Shown: positions 8,807-17,295 of the stretch, piece by piece
Layout: each line of letters opens with the position of its first letter
Numbering within the stretch: the stretch's first letter is position 1
Assembly (NCBI GenBank): GCA_036397455.1
Contig: DASWIX010000055.1
Coordinates: forward strand, 1-64,000
Source: JADFNB01 sp036397455
GTDB taxonomy: Bacteria > Gemmatimonadota > Gemmatimonadetes > Gemmatimonadales > GWC2-71-9
Direction: 5' to 3'
DNA length: 64,000 nucleotides
Made by a program: the position numbers and the translations under genes
Notes under the pieces: generated by a model
What the model was told of the DNA's origin: nothing
The model's database searches: none
The model's input: the letters and a program-made list of their open reading frames with translations, nothing else

Positions 8807-8835
8807 AAAATACCCCTCTCCGGGAGGGCGGTCAA
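8807..8835 (-). promoter_or_regulatory. Sigma-70-like promoter for recF-dciA-gyrB
   Basis: On the minus strand TTGACC and TATTTT are separated by exactly 17 bp. The -35 lies immediately after the stop of the lipoprotein gene. The predicted RNA would start near 8800, about 80 nt before the recF GTG at 8718. Confidence 0.5.
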
Positions 8836-8838
8836 CGC

Positions 8839-9225
8839 TTACGGCGAACGCGTACCGGGTCGCTCCACGACCGTCACGGTGATCTGCACCGTCGTCGATT
8901 GTCCGGTGAGATCACGCGCTCGCGCGGTGATCGGAATGACGTCGCCGAGCGGGAGGTTGTCCGGCATGACCCAGTTCAGCACGGTCGCCACCTCGACATC
9001 GAAACCGGTCGAGATCGATTCCGTGGTCCCGAGTATGGTCACGGTGAGCGAGTCGAGCCCGTTCGGGTCGCTGGCCACCACGGCGATCGGCAGGGTATCC
9101 GGTGAGAACACCGTTGCGCCTGCGCGCGCTTCGAGGGTCACTCGTGGCGGGCCCGGGCGGAGACGCTCAGGCGAGCACCCCCCTGCGACCAGGGCCACGG
9201 CGGCGACCATCAGCAGCGCCCTCAT
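8839..9225 (-). CDS. Small lipoprotein with Ig-like fold
   Basis: A 128-residue lipoprotein. The signal sequence MRALLMVAAVALVAGGC ends in a lipobox with Cys17. The rest reads as one beta-sandwich domain (DTLPIAVVASDPNGLDSLTVTI, then RDLTGQSTTVQITVTVVE) of the bacterial Ig or cadherin-like type, with no catalytic motif. It overlaps ogt by 4 bp (ATGA) and is the last gene of echA-ogt-lipoprotein. Function unknown. Confidence 0.68.
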   Translation of the reverse strand: MRALLMVAAVALVAGGCSPERLRPGPPRVTLEARAGATVFSPDTLPIAVVASDPNGLDSLTVTILGTTESISTGFDVEVATVLNWVMPDNLPLGDVIPITARARDLTGQSTTVQITVTVVERPGTRSP

Positions 9226-9674
9226 CGTCCGGCGGCCTCCAGCGCGAGCAGCCGCTGTTTCAACGCGAGACCGCCACCATACCCGCCCAGTTTCCCGCCG
9301 GCTGCCACCACCCGATGGCAGGGGATCACTACGGGAATCGGATTGCGATGATTGGCCATGCCCACCGCCCGCGCCGCCCGTGGCTGGCCGATCTCGCCGG
9401 CGACTTCGCCATACGTGCGGGTCGCGCCAAACGGAATGCGCCGCAACGCCTGCCAGACGCGCTGTTGAAACGGCGAACCGTGCGGGCGGATCGGAAAGGT
9501 GAACGCGCGTCGTCGCCCGGCGAAATACTCGCGCAGTTCACGGTCGACCAGCCGTTCGAACGCGCCCCGCGCGGGGCGCGTTGCACGGCTGCGCAGGTGG
9601 ATAGCGGTGACGTGATCCTCGTCGGTGGTGACGGCGAGTCGTATGGTGTCGGCGACCACGGCGAACGGGTCCAC
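9222..9674 (-). CDS. ogt: Methylated-DNA-protein-cysteine S-methyltransferase
   Basis: A 150-residue suicide repair protein that removes O6-alkyl groups from guanine by transferring them to its own cysteine. The active site VIPCHRVV places Cys119, preceded by the helix-turn-helix region IPFGATRTYGEVA and NHRNPIP, and followed by GGYGGGLALKQRLL. The length matches the Ogt form without an Ada domain. The start is GTG at 9674, 4 bp after the enoyl-CoA hydratase stop, and the 3' end overlaps the lipoprotein gene as ATGA. Confidence 0.93.
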   Translation of the reverse strand: MDPFAVVADTIRLAVTTDEDHVTAIHLRSRATRPARGAFERLVDRELREYFAGRRRAFTFPIRPHGSPFQQRVWQALRRIPFGATRTYGEVAGEIGQPRAARAVGMANHRNPIPVVIPCHRVVAAGGKLGGYGGGLALKQRLLALEAAGR

Positions 9675-9678
9675 AGTG

Positions 9679-10461
9679 TCACGCCCCGGTGAAGGTCGGG
9701 TCTCGCTTCTCGAGGAAGGCCGTCATGCCCTCCCGGATGTCGGCGGAGGACGCAATGAGTCCGAAATGATTGGCCTCGAGCAACAGGCCCTCGTCGAGCG
9801 ACATGTCGAGTCCGCGATCGACCGCTTCGATCGACAGCGCGACCGCCAACGGGGCCATGGCCAGGATACCCCGCAGCAGCGTTTCCGATTCGGCGAGCAG
9901 ATCGGCGGCGGGGACGACTCGGTTCACCAGCCCGATGCGAAACGCCTCGTCCGCATCGATGATTCGTCCGCTGAGGATCAACTCGAGGGCGCGGCCTTTG
10001 CCCACCAGACGGGGCAGGCGCTGTGTCCCGCCGTATCCGGGGGTAATGCCGAGTTTCACCTCGGGCTGGCCAAACCGGGCCCGCTCGCTCGCGATACGCA
10101 TGTGGCACGCCATGGCAAGTTCGCATCCCCCGCCGAGCGCGAAGCCGTTGACCGCGGCGAGGATCGGTTTGGGTGCCGTCTCGAACTTCCGCAGCACCGC
10201 CTGCCCCCGCAGCGCGCGCGCCTTCCCGTCGAACGGTCCCTGGGTCGAGAGTTCGCCGATATCGGCCCCCGCCACGAACGCCTTTTCACCGGCCCCCGTC
10301 AGGATCGCGGCACCCACGTCGTCCCGCGCACGCACCTCATCGGCGGCGCGGTCGAGTTCGTCGACCACCGCGTCGTTGAGCGCGTTGAGTTTGTCCGGGC
10401 GATTGACCGTGACCGTGGCGATGCGGTCGGTGACCGAGAACAACACGTGTTGGTATGACAT
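9679..10461 (-). CDS. Enoyl-CoA hydratase/isomerase (crotonase family)
   Basis: A 260-residue crotonase that hydrates a 2-enoyl-CoA in fatty acid or related acyl-CoA breakdown. The oxyanion-hole segments are AFVAGADIGEL and VNGFALGGGCELAMACHMRIAS. The two catalytic glutamates are expected at GGCELA and in QPEVKLGITPGYGGTQRL. I start at the ATG at 10461, which matches the family N-terminus (MSYQHVLFSVTDRIATVTVN); the frame is open for 77 codons upstream but that stretch is not family-like. First gene of the ogt operon and divergent from the hydrolase gene. Confidence 0.92.
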   Translation of the reverse strand: MSYQHVLFSVTDRIATVTVNRPDKLNALNDAVVDELDRAADEVRARDDVGAAILTGAGEKAFVAGADIGELSTQGPFDGKARALRGQAVLRKFETAPKPILAAVNGFALGGGCELAMACHMRIASERARFGQPEVKLGITPGYGGTQRLPRLVGKGRALELILSGRIIDADEAFRIGLVNRVVPAADLLAESETLLRGILAMAPLAVALSIEAVDRGLDMSLDEGLLLEANHFGLIASSADIREGMTAFLEKRDPTFTGA

Positions 10462-10550
10462 GACAGCAATGTAACCGTGGAGCACCGGACGCCGCAGCAC
10501 AGCGGGGCGCACCGTCTGGCCGCGGGGCGTGCACGCGTGTACCCTGCAGG

Positions 10551-11495
10551 ATGCCCCGAAGCAAACAGGTCCGGACACTCGTGCTGAGCGGTGCCCTGGC
10601 GATCGGCTGCCGGGCCGGCCTCGGCCCCGGCCAATGGGTCGACGTGCCACGCGCCGCCGGACCGCCCGTGGCGTACCGCTACCTGGGGCCACCGGGTAGC
10701 GCGGACGGGGTGGTGATCCTGATTGGGCTGCCGGGCCAGGCGCGTCTTCCGCAGCGGCTGGTGGAGCGCGGGATGGCCGCCGTCGTCCCGGCGCTCGACC
10801 GCGAATCGATGTTCCTCCGTCCCAACGTCATGGACCAGATTCGGGACATCGTGGAGGACGCGCAACGGCGCACCGGGGCACCGCCCGGCGTGGTAGCCAT
10901 CGGCGGGATTTCGCTTGGCGGTACGGCGGCGGTCCGGTATGCCGAACACTGTGCGTCCGGCCGATGCGACTCGGCGGCGACTCCCCGCGCGGTATTCGCG
11001 GTGGACGCGCCCCTCGACATGGAGCGGCTCTGGCGCTCGGCGACCGTGATTCTCGGACGGGGTGCGCCGGAAAGCAACCTGCAGGAAACGCAGTGGCTCC
11101 TCGACCGCCTCACCAATGTGCTGGGCGGTCCGCCGGACATCGCGCGGGCATCGTACGCCGCGTATTCGCCGTTTCTGTACTTCGCGCGGGACGGAGGAAA
11201 CGCGCGACTGTTGTTGCGTACGCCACTGCGTCTCTACACGGAGCCCGACATCGACTACTGGGTCGAGCAGCGCCGATACGACTACTACAACACGAACGCC
11301 TTTGACGCGGCCGGGCTTACCAATCGGTTATTGCTGTCCGGCCACGAGGACGTCGCGTTGATCACCACGTCGGGGCAGGGGTTCCGGCCCGATGGCACAC
11401 GCAATCCACACTCCTGGTCGATCGTCGACGAGGACGACCTCGTGCGATGGATCACCGACCGCCTGTCCCGCACTCCAATCCGGGCCACACCATGA
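10551..11495 (+). CDS. Alpha/beta-hydrolase-like exported protein
   Basis: Protein of 314 residues with a short hydrophobic N-terminus ending LAIGCRAG, which could be a lipobox. A nucleophile elbow is visible as IGGISLGGTAAVRYAEHC (GxSxGG), an oxyanion-type region as VVILIGLPGQARLP, and a possible catalytic His near GHEDVALITTSG or NPHSWSIV. This fits the alpha/beta-hydrolase fold, but a precise family is not clear. It is coupled to the downstream cupin gene by a 4-bp ATGA overlap. Confidence 0.6.
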   Translation: MPRSKQVRTLVLSGALAIGCRAGLGPGQWVDVPRAAGPPVAYRYLGPPGSADGVVILIGLPGQARLPQRLVERGMAAVVPALDRESMFLRPNVMDQIRDIVEDAQRRTGAPPGVVAIGGISLGGTAAVRYAEHCASGRCDSAATPRAVFAVDAPLDMERLWRSATVILGRGAPESNLQETQWLLDRLTNVLGGPPDIARASYAAYSPFLYFARDGGNARLLLRTPLRLYTEPDIDYWVEQRRYDYYNTNAFDAAGLTNRLLLSGHEDVALITTSGQGFRPDGTRNPHSWSIVDEDDLVRWITDRLSRTPIRATP

Positions 11496-11866
11496 GCCGC
11501 ACGGATGACATCCACCCCATCACGCTGCGAGAGAAATTCGAGCAGTTTTCCGACTACTGGCATCCCCGCATCGTCGGCGAACTGAACGGGCAGCAGGTGA
11601 AACTCGCCAAGATCCAGGGGCCGTTCGTGTTTCATAGCCACGAGCACGAAGACGAGTTGTTTCTGGTCGTGCGGGGCCGCATGCGGATGGAGTTCCGCGA
11701 TCGGTCGATCGACCTCGCGGAGGGGGACGTGGTGATCGTGCCCCGTGGGGTGGAGCACCGGCCGGTCGCCGAGCACGAAGCCCACATCCTGCTGTTCGAA
11801 CCCGCCGGCACCCGCAACACCGGGAACGTCGACAACGCCCGGACCGTGGAGCCCGAGTGGATTTGA
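11492..11866 (+). CDS. Cupin-domain protein
   Basis: A single-cupin protein of 124 residues. Cupin motif 1 reads FVFHSHEHEDELFLVVRG, giving the His-His-Glu metal set, and motif 2 reads GDVVIVPRGVEHRP with the last His. The ATG at 11492 overlaps the hydrolase stop as ATGA. Such stand-alone cupins are often small dioxygenases, isomerases or ligand-binding proteins; the sequence does not decide. Confidence 0.82.
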   Translation: MSRTDDIHPITLREKFEQFSDYWHPRIVGELNGQQVKLAKIQGPFVFHSHEHEDELFLVVRGRMRMEFRDRSIDLAEGDVVIVPRGVEHRPVAEHEAHILLFEPAGTRNTGNVDNARTVEPEWI

Positions 11867-12116
11867 CCGCAGGCTGGCCTTTCGCGCGGCGCGGGTGTAT
11901 ATAGATCTGCGAACCACTCGCCTTGGAGAAGTCCAGCAACACATGGTCGAAGCCGTGTGTGCCTTTGCAGCGGGTGTGGCCTGTGGACCCGCTGGTGACG
12001 GATGGCTCGTCACCCGCTTTCAACAACTCTGACGGCACCTCCACTCCGACGACCGGAGTGTGCGCGGGTACCATGCGCGAATATCCCAATTGTACTGACC
12101 CTCATCCCCACGACGC
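11867..12116 (+). promoter_or_regulatory. Long leader region of rho with possible short leader ORF
   Basis: A 250-bp gap before rho. It holds a TATATA box at 11898-11903, a 29-codon open frame at 11943-12032 preceded by GGAGAAG, and a hairpin with CACTCC/GGAGTG arms at 12042-12060. Rho is autoregulated through its leader in well-studied bacteria, so a regulatory leader is plausible, but none of the parts is proven here. Confidence 0.35.
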
Positions 12117-13256
12117 GTGACAGAAACCGACCAAGACCTGCTCGGCGTGCTCGAGCTCACAGGAAGAGGCGTCGGATTCATCCGCCGCCGCCAGGCCGGC
12201 TACAAGCCGTCGAAACGCGACATCCACGTCGGGCAGAAACTCATCCAGCGCTACCGACTCCGCACCGGGGACGAACTCGTCGGTGAGGTGGGGAAACCGC
12301 CCGGTCGCGGCAAGAGCCCGACGTTGCGAACGGTCGCGTCCATTAACGGGCAGTCCCCCGAATCGTGTAACGGCCGTCCCGATTTCTCCACGCTTGGCGC
12401 CACCCATCCGAAAGAACAACTGGTGCTCGATTGCGGGCTCACCCGGCTAGGTCAGCCGGATCCGACCAATCGCATCATCGATCTGCTGTGCCCGCTCGGC
12501 AAAGGGCAGCGCGCGCTGATCGTCGCCCCGTCCAAGGCCGGCAAGACCATGGTGCTCCAGGCGATTGCCGAGGGGATCGTCAAGAATCACCCGGACAGCA
12601 CGCTGTTCATCTTGTTGGTCGACGAGCGACCCGAAGAAGTGACCGAGATGGAATTGTGCGGGTACGGCGAGGTGGTCGCGTCGAGCTTCGACTACCCCGC
12701 CGCGCGCCACGCCTCGTTGGCGGCATTGACCCTCGAGCGCGCTCGGCGGCGCGTCGAAATGGGACAGGACGTCGTCCTCATCCTCGATTCCATCACACGC
12801 CTGGCGCGGGCCCATAATACGATCGAGAAGGGGAGCGGGCGCACGCTGACTGGCGGGCTCGATGCGACGTCGATGGAGGAACCCAAGCGCTTCCTCGGGA
12901 GTGCCCGGAACATCGATCCGGCCAAGGGCGGCGGATCGCTGACGATCATCGGGACCGCCCTGATCGATACCGGATCCAAGATGGACACGGTGATCTTCGA
13001 GGAGTTCAAGGGCACCGGCAACAGCGAGTTGGTCCTGAGCCGCGAGTTGGCCGACCGGCGGATCTTCCCGGCCATCGATCTGAATGCGAGCGCCACCCGG
13101 CGCGAGGAGTTGTTGCTCTCGCCGGACGCACTGCGGCTCTCGCACGCGCTTCGCAACCGGCTGGCGCGCCAGTCGCCGATCGACGCGATGAACGACCTGA
13201 TTTCCCTGCTGCGCCGCACCGAAGGGATTGAAGACCTTCTCAAGTACGTGAGCTAG
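12117..13256 (+). CDS. rho: Transcription termination factor Rho
   Basis: Rho of 379 residues, the hexameric RNA helicase that ends transcription of untranslated RNA. The cold-shock-like RNA-binding domain is at residues 8-60 (GVLELTGRGVGFIRR), Walker A is APSKAGKTMVLQ, Walker B is DVVLILDSITRLARAH, and the secondary RNA-binding region includes GSGRTLTGGLDA. It lacks the N-terminal helical Rho_N segment, so it is shorter than the E. coli protein (419 residues). The start is a GTG at 12117; no upstream start in frame would restore a Rho_N domain. Monocistronic, with a long leader. Confidence 0.95.
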   Translation: MTETDQDLLGVLELTGRGVGFIRRRQAGYKPSKRDIHVGQKLIQRYRLRTGDELVGEVGKPPGRGKSPTLRTVASINGQSPESCNGRPDFSTLGATHPKEQLVLDCGLTRLGQPDPTNRIIDLLCPLGKGQRALIVAPSKAGKTMVLQAIAEGIVKNHPDSTLFILLVDERPEEVTEMELCGYGEVVASSFDYPAARHASLAALTLERARRRVEMGQDVVLILDSITRLARAHNTIEKGSGRTLTGGLDATSMEEPKRFLGSARNIDPAKGGGSLTIIGTALIDTGSKMDTVIFEEFKGTGNSELVLSRELADRRIFPAIDLNASATRREELLLSPDALRLSHALRNRLARQSPIDAMNDLISLLRRTEGIEDLLKYVS

Positions 13257-13322
13257 CGCGAGCGCGACCGGGCGCGGCGCCGTTCACGCTCGCGGCGATC
13301 GGTCGGCGACGTACATTGAGGC

Positions 13323-14798
13323 ATGCCGACTGTTCTGGCGCTCGATCAGGGAACGACCGGGTCCACCGCGGTACTCGTCGGCGACGACGGCCGCGTCCTG
13401 GGGAAGGGCTATCACGAGTTTACCCAGCACTTCCCGGAACCGGGGTGGGTCGAGCACGATCCGATCGAGATCTGGCAGACCACCATGGCCGCCGCACGGG
13501 ACGCGGTGGGCGGGCAGATCCCCGACGCCATCGGCATCACCAATCAGCGCGAGACCGTGGTCGTGTGGGACCGCGTCACCGGCCGACCGCTGCATCGGGC
13601 GCTGGTGTGGCAGGACCGGCGGACGTCGGCGCGATGCGCCGAGCTGCGGGCGGAACGCGGTGACGCCTTCATCGCCGAGCGGACCGGGTTGGTGTGGGAT
13701 CCCTACTTTTCCGGCAGCAAGATCGAATGGCTGCTGCGTACCGTCCCGGGAATCCGCGACGCGGCGGAACGTGGCACGGCGGTCTTCGGCACCATCGACG
13801 CGTGGCTCGTCTACCATCTGACCGGTGGGGATGTGCTCGTCACCGATCACACCAACGCCTCGCGCACCCTGCTCTACAATATCAACCGGCACCACTGGGA
13901 CGATGAGCTGCTCGAGCTGTTCGGGGTTCCCCGCATCGCGCTGCCCGACATCCGTGGGTCGAGCGAGGTCGTCGGCGCGACGGTCCCTGACCTGTTCGGT
14001 GCCGCGGTCCCGATTGCCGGCATCGCGGGCGATCAGCAGGCGGCGCTGTTCGGGCAGGGGTGCTACGCCCCTGGGGACGCGAAGAACACCTATGGCACCG
14101 GGGCATTCCTGTTGATGGTGGTGGGCGACCACGCGGTCCCCGGTTCGGCCGGGGGAGGAGTGTTGACGACCGTTGCGTGCGGGTCGGCGGGGGAGCCGAT
14201 CCTCGCCCTCGAAGGATCCGTGTTCATTGCCGGCGCGGCCGTGCAATGGATACGGGACGGTCTTGGTCTGGTCGCCAGCGCGGCAGAAACGGAAGCGTTG
14301 GCACGCGCGATCGCCGACACGGGGGGGGTCTACTTCGTCCCGGCTTTTGTGGGACTTGGGGCCCCGTATTGGGAGCCGGCGGCCCGCGGCACGATCGTCG
14401 GGCTCACGCGTGGGAGCGGTCGCGAGCACCTGGTGCGGGCGGCCCTCGAGGCGATGGCGTATGGGACCAAGGACGTGTTGGACGCGATGGCCGCCGCGTC
14501 CGGCGTGTCGTTGGCCTCGCTGAAGGTCGACGGCGGGGCCTCGGCGAACGACTGGCTCATGGCGTTCCAGGCTGGGGTGCTCGGGGTCCCCGTTCGCCGT
14601 CCGGACGTGGTCGAAACCACGGCACTCGGTGCCGCCGGCTTGGCCGGGCTGGCCAGTGGCGTTTGGCACACCGCCGCGGAGTTCGCGACCACGAGAACCT
14701 ATCGGGAATTCCGACCGGACGGCCCTCCAATCGCGGGTGGCTACGCCGGGTGGCAGCGCGCCGTGCAGGCGGCACTGTTTTGGGCGCGCGAGCGGTGA
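13323..14798 (+). CDS. glpK: Glycerol kinase
   Basis: A 491-residue FGGY-family kinase that phosphorylates glycerol to sn-glycerol 3-phosphate. The ATP-binding start ALDQGTTGSTAVL, the glycerol-binding region WVEHDPIEIWQT, WQDRRTSARC, GDQQAALFGQGCY, the adenosine region DGGASANDWLM and the length all match GlpK. The ATG at 13323 follows a TACATT -10-like sequence at 13311 by only a few bases, so the transcript may have almost no leader. No glpF or glpD neighbour is present. Confidence 0.95.
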   Translation: MPTVLALDQGTTGSTAVLVGDDGRVLGKGYHEFTQHFPEPGWVEHDPIEIWQTTMAAARDAVGGQIPDAIGITNQRETVVVWDRVTGRPLHRALVWQDRRTSARCAELRAERGDAFIAERTGLVWDPYFSGSKIEWLLRTVPGIRDAAERGTAVFGTIDAWLVYHLTGGDVLVTDHTNASRTLLYNINRHHWDDELLELFGVPRIALPDIRGSSEVVGATVPDLFGAAVPIAGIAGDQQAALFGQGCYAPGDAKNTYGTGAFLLMVVGDHAVPGSAGGGVLTTVACGSAGEPILALEGSVFIAGAAVQWIRDGLGLVASAAETEALARAIADTGGVYFVPAFVGLGAPYWEPAARGTIVGLTRGSGREHLVRAALEAMAYGTKDVLDAMAAASGVSLASLKVDGGASANDWLMAFQAGVLGVPVRRPDVVETTALGAAGLAGLASGVWHTAAEFATTRTYREFRPDGPPIAGGYAGWQRAVQAALFWARER

Positions 14799-14832
14799 TA
14801 ACCGACATGCTCAGGTCAGGTTTTCAGCCTCC

Positions 14833-14854
14833 CTTAATCGTTCCTTCACGAACC
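14833..14854 (+). promoter_or_regulatory. 11-bp direct repeat (site A) upstream of the 9-heme lipoprotein
   Basis: Two 11-bp units in tandem, CTTAATCGTTC then CTTCACGAACC. The same layout appears at 34326-34347, 40234-40255 and, on the minus strand, 45396-45417, each upstream of a cytochrome transcription unit. Tandem 11-bp spacing is the binding geometry of OmpR/PhoB-type response regulators. Confidence 0.5.
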
Positions 14855-14925
14855 CCGGCTAGCTTCGTTATTGGAGTGATGTCGCAGGACTTATCGACGA
14901 AGCTCGGCATCCAGAAGGGGGCGAC

Positions 14926-16500
14926 GTGAGGCGTACTAGTTGGTCAATCGGGCTCGTACTCATCGTCATGATTGGCGGATCATGCACGAAAGAGACGATC
15001 GTGTTTCGTGATCGCGAGCCGTTCAATACACCGCCGGAAGCGGCGTTGGGCATGCTTGGGTACTACGATGCGGATACCAAGCAGACCACATGCGGCAACT
15101 GCCACTCGGGAGCGCAAGTTGCCTGGGAGAACACCAAGCACGCGGACGCGTGGGAGGATCTGCAGGCGTCTGGCCATGCGTCGGCCGATTGCGACGGATG
15201 CCATACCGTCAGTCAGCTTGGCAATTTCATTGCCGATTCGGAGGCCGGCTACCTGGCCGTCACCGATTCGGCTCAGAAGGTGGTGTATCACGACGTGCAG
15301 TGTGAGAGCTGCCACGGGCCCGGGCTCGACCACGTGCAGGACACCGAGGGTGTGAAACCGCTCGCGTCCGTCGTGGTCGGTGAAGGGATCGCCAACGGCT
15401 GCGGGGAGTGCCATTCCGGTACGCATACCCCGTTCCTCGAGCAGTGGCAGGAATCGGCGCACGGCGCCGGCGCGTCGTTCGCCTCGCGTGGCGGGTCGGC
15501 GACCTGCGCCCCGTGCCACAACCCCCGTGTGACCATGGAAGTCGCGTTCGGCGAGGCCGGCACGGTCTACGCCGAGCAGGACACGCTCGCGGTGTGGCCG
15601 GCCGTGTACTGCGTCACCTGTCACGACCCGCACGGTTCGCCGTACGATGCGCAGTTGCGCGCCCCGATCGACGTACCGACCCGCGACAATCTGTGCGTGG
15701 CCTGTCATGCCCGGAGGGCGACTCCGCCCGGCGGCAGCCACGGCCCGCACGCGGCGCAAGGGTTGCTGGTGATCGGCGAGGACGTCGGGTGGATTCCGCC
15801 CAACTTCGCCTACGACACCACGCTCATTGCCAGCTCCCACGGGACGGAGGCGAATCCGAAACTGTGCGCCACCTGCCACGTCTCCGCGTTCGACGTGACG
15901 GATGCGGCCACGGGCGATTTCCTGCTGACCAGCGTTGGCCACACCTTCGAGCCGATCCAGTGTCTCGACGCGCAGGGCCTGCCCACGGCCGGTCCGTGTC
16001 CGGATGCCGAACGCACGTTCGGCGCCTGCGTGACGTCCGGCTGTCATGTGTCGCAGGACGTGGTGCGCACGGCGTTCACCTCGCTCAAGAACGACCTGAA
16101 CTCGTTGGTGGACATCCTGTGGACCGACGACGGCGACCACGTCATGGAAGCGACGGACGGCGGCCTGCTGCCGCAGATCATCGCCTCGGACGATACGCTG
16201 GAACTATGGCTTGGCGACGACATCGTGACGGTGGCCGAGGGAGCATTCTACAACGCGCAGCTCGCATATACCCACGATCGGGAGCATTGGGGTGACGGCG
16301 AGATGTGGGGCGTGCACTTCAGCGCCCACAAGGCGAGCGGGGAAGGGGTGCATAACCCGTTCCTCCTGCGGGCGTTGCTCTCGGCGTCCATCGGAGCGGT
16401 CATCAATACGTACGGTCCGGTTCCGCCGCCCAACGTGAACCTGACAGAACTTCTCAAGCCGCAGGCTACCTTGCCGCCGGGCGTGCGGCGGATTCGCTAG
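14926..16500 (+). CDS. Nonaheme cytochrome c lipoprotein
   Basis: A 524-residue multiheme cytochrome with a lipoprotein signal (IGLVLIVMIGGSC). It has eight CxxCH motifs (CGNCH, CDGCH, CESCH, CGECH, CAPCH, CVTCH, CVACH, CATCH) and one CX4CH (CVTSGCH) around residue 370, then about 150 residues without heme motifs. The early motifs are of the cytochrome c554/octaheme style (CESCHGPG, GSATCAPCHNPR). The GTG at 14926 follows a strong AGAAGGGGG site. Lipidation suggests outer-membrane attachment, where it could pass electrons to or from the outside. It stands alone between glpK and a terminator hairpin at 16535. The function in extracellular or periplasmic electron transfer is inferred. Confidence 0.85.
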   Translation: MRRTSWSIGLVLIVMIGGSCTKETIVFRDREPFNTPPEAALGMLGYYDADTKQTTCGNCHSGAQVAWENTKHADAWEDLQASGHASADCDGCHTVSQLGNFIADSEAGYLAVTDSAQKVVYHDVQCESCHGPGLDHVQDTEGVKPLASVVVGEGIANGCGECHSGTHTPFLEQWQESAHGAGASFASRGGSATCAPCHNPRVTMEVAFGEAGTVYAEQDTLAVWPAVYCVTCHDPHGSPYDAQLRAPIDVPTRDNLCVACHARRATPPGGSHGPHAAQGLLVIGEDVGWIPPNFAYDTTLIASSHGTEANPKLCATCHVSAFDVTDAATGDFLLTSVGHTFEPIQCLDAQGLPTAGPCPDAERTFGACVTSGCHVSQDVVRTAFTSLKNDLNSLVDILWTDDGDHVMEATDGGLLPQIIASDDTLELWLGDDIVTVAEGAFYNAQLAYTHDREHWGDGEMWGVHFSAHKASGEGVHNPFLLRALLSASIGAVINTYGPVPPPNVNLTELLKPQATLPPGVRRIR

Positions 16501-16534
16501 CCCGCGACCGACGCCCGTTTGGTGCGTCCTCCCG

Positions 16535-16571
16535 CCGGCTCCGTGCCACCTGGACGGCACGGAGCCGGTTT
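16535..16571 (+). terminator. Strong intrinsic-type hairpin after the 9-heme gene
   Basis: A perfect 13-bp stem (CCGGCTCCGTGCC with GGCACGGAGCCGG) with an 8-nt loop, followed by TTT. It separates the 9-heme gene from the next cytochrome operon. Confidence 0.75.
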
Positions 16572-16725
16572 CGCGGTACCCCGAGCCGGCAGCGTACGCG
16601 TGCCCGCGATGGTGTCCGAACGGAGCGACGCGCTGGACAATCGGGCGTGGGTGGCTTCAGCTTCAATCGTAGATTGATCGGATGGCGGGATCGCCCGCAT
16701 CGCGCATAACGGGAGGGGGAGGCTG

Positions 16726-17292
16726 GTGACCTGCCCGCACTGCGGCCACGAGGTTCAAGGCAACGCCACACACTGCCCGGCGTGCTCGTCCGACATCCGT
16801 GTCGTCGAGCGGCGGGCGGCGCGCCCAACCCTGCGGGACGTCATCGTGTCCGTGGCGGACGCGGAGTCGCCGCGTGGACTGAATCGACTGGTATTCTGGG
16901 GGCTGTTGCTCGTCGGGCTCACCGGGGTTGGGGTGGTCGTTGCCCTGTTTCTGCTTCCGCCGGAACATCTGCTGATTCCCGACATCCAGCCGGTCGTGAG
17001 CGTGGCGCCGGAACTGGAGTTCCGGGTGGGAACGAGCCGTGTCGTGACGTGGGGCGACCGGGTCATCATCGTGGTGCGCCGGACCGATGATCGGTACGCC
17101 GCATTGCAGGGGACCGCCCCGGGCGACGGCTGTTTTCTGCAATGGGATCGCGAGGCGCTGCATTTGACGTCGCCCTGCACGCACGCCGTGTTCGACCTCC
17201 GCGGCAACGTGATCTCCGGTCTCACGACCGAATCGCTGCGCCACTACGCCGTGTTCGTGCGCGACGGCGTGGTCTACGTCACGGAGTCCTGA
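16726..17292 (+). CDS. Rieske-fold protein without cluster ligands, with N-terminal zinc ribbon
   Basis: A 188-residue protein. Residues 1-20 form a zinc ribbon (CPHCG and CPAC), residues about 56-78 are one membrane helix, and the rest aligns without gaps over 55 positions to the Rieske domain coded at 42341-42823. All four [2Fe-2S] ligands are replaced: C102 by Ala131, H104 by Gly133, C120 by Ser149, H123 by Thr152. The two disulphide cysteines are kept as Cys136 and Cys151. So the fold is likely retained without a cluster. It starts at GTG 16726 after GGGAGGGGGAGG and is followed 3 bp later by a cytochrome b gene. It probably fills the Rieske position in a bc-like complex with altered chemistry; a purely structural role is inferred. 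Confidence 0.75.
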   Translation: MTCPHCGHEVQGNATHCPACSSDIRVVERRAARPTLRDVIVSVADAESPRGLNRLVFWGLLLVGLTGVGVVVALFLLPPEHLLIPDIQPVVSVAPELEFRVGTSRVVTWGDRVIIVVRRTDDRYAALQGTAPGDGCFLQWDREALHLTSPCTHAVFDLRGNVISGLTTESLRHYAVFVRDGVVYVTES

Positions 17293-17295
17293 GCC

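Noticed and set aside
16663..16677. Perfect inverted repeat TCAATC-GTA-GATTGA upstream of the rewired bc operon as an operator
   Set aside because: It is short and found once; it does not match the 11-bp repeat set, so I leave it as an unassigned palindrome.
16726..17292. Calling this a functional Rieske iron-sulfur protein
   Set aside because: All four cluster ligands are absent; only the fold and the disulphide cysteines remain.
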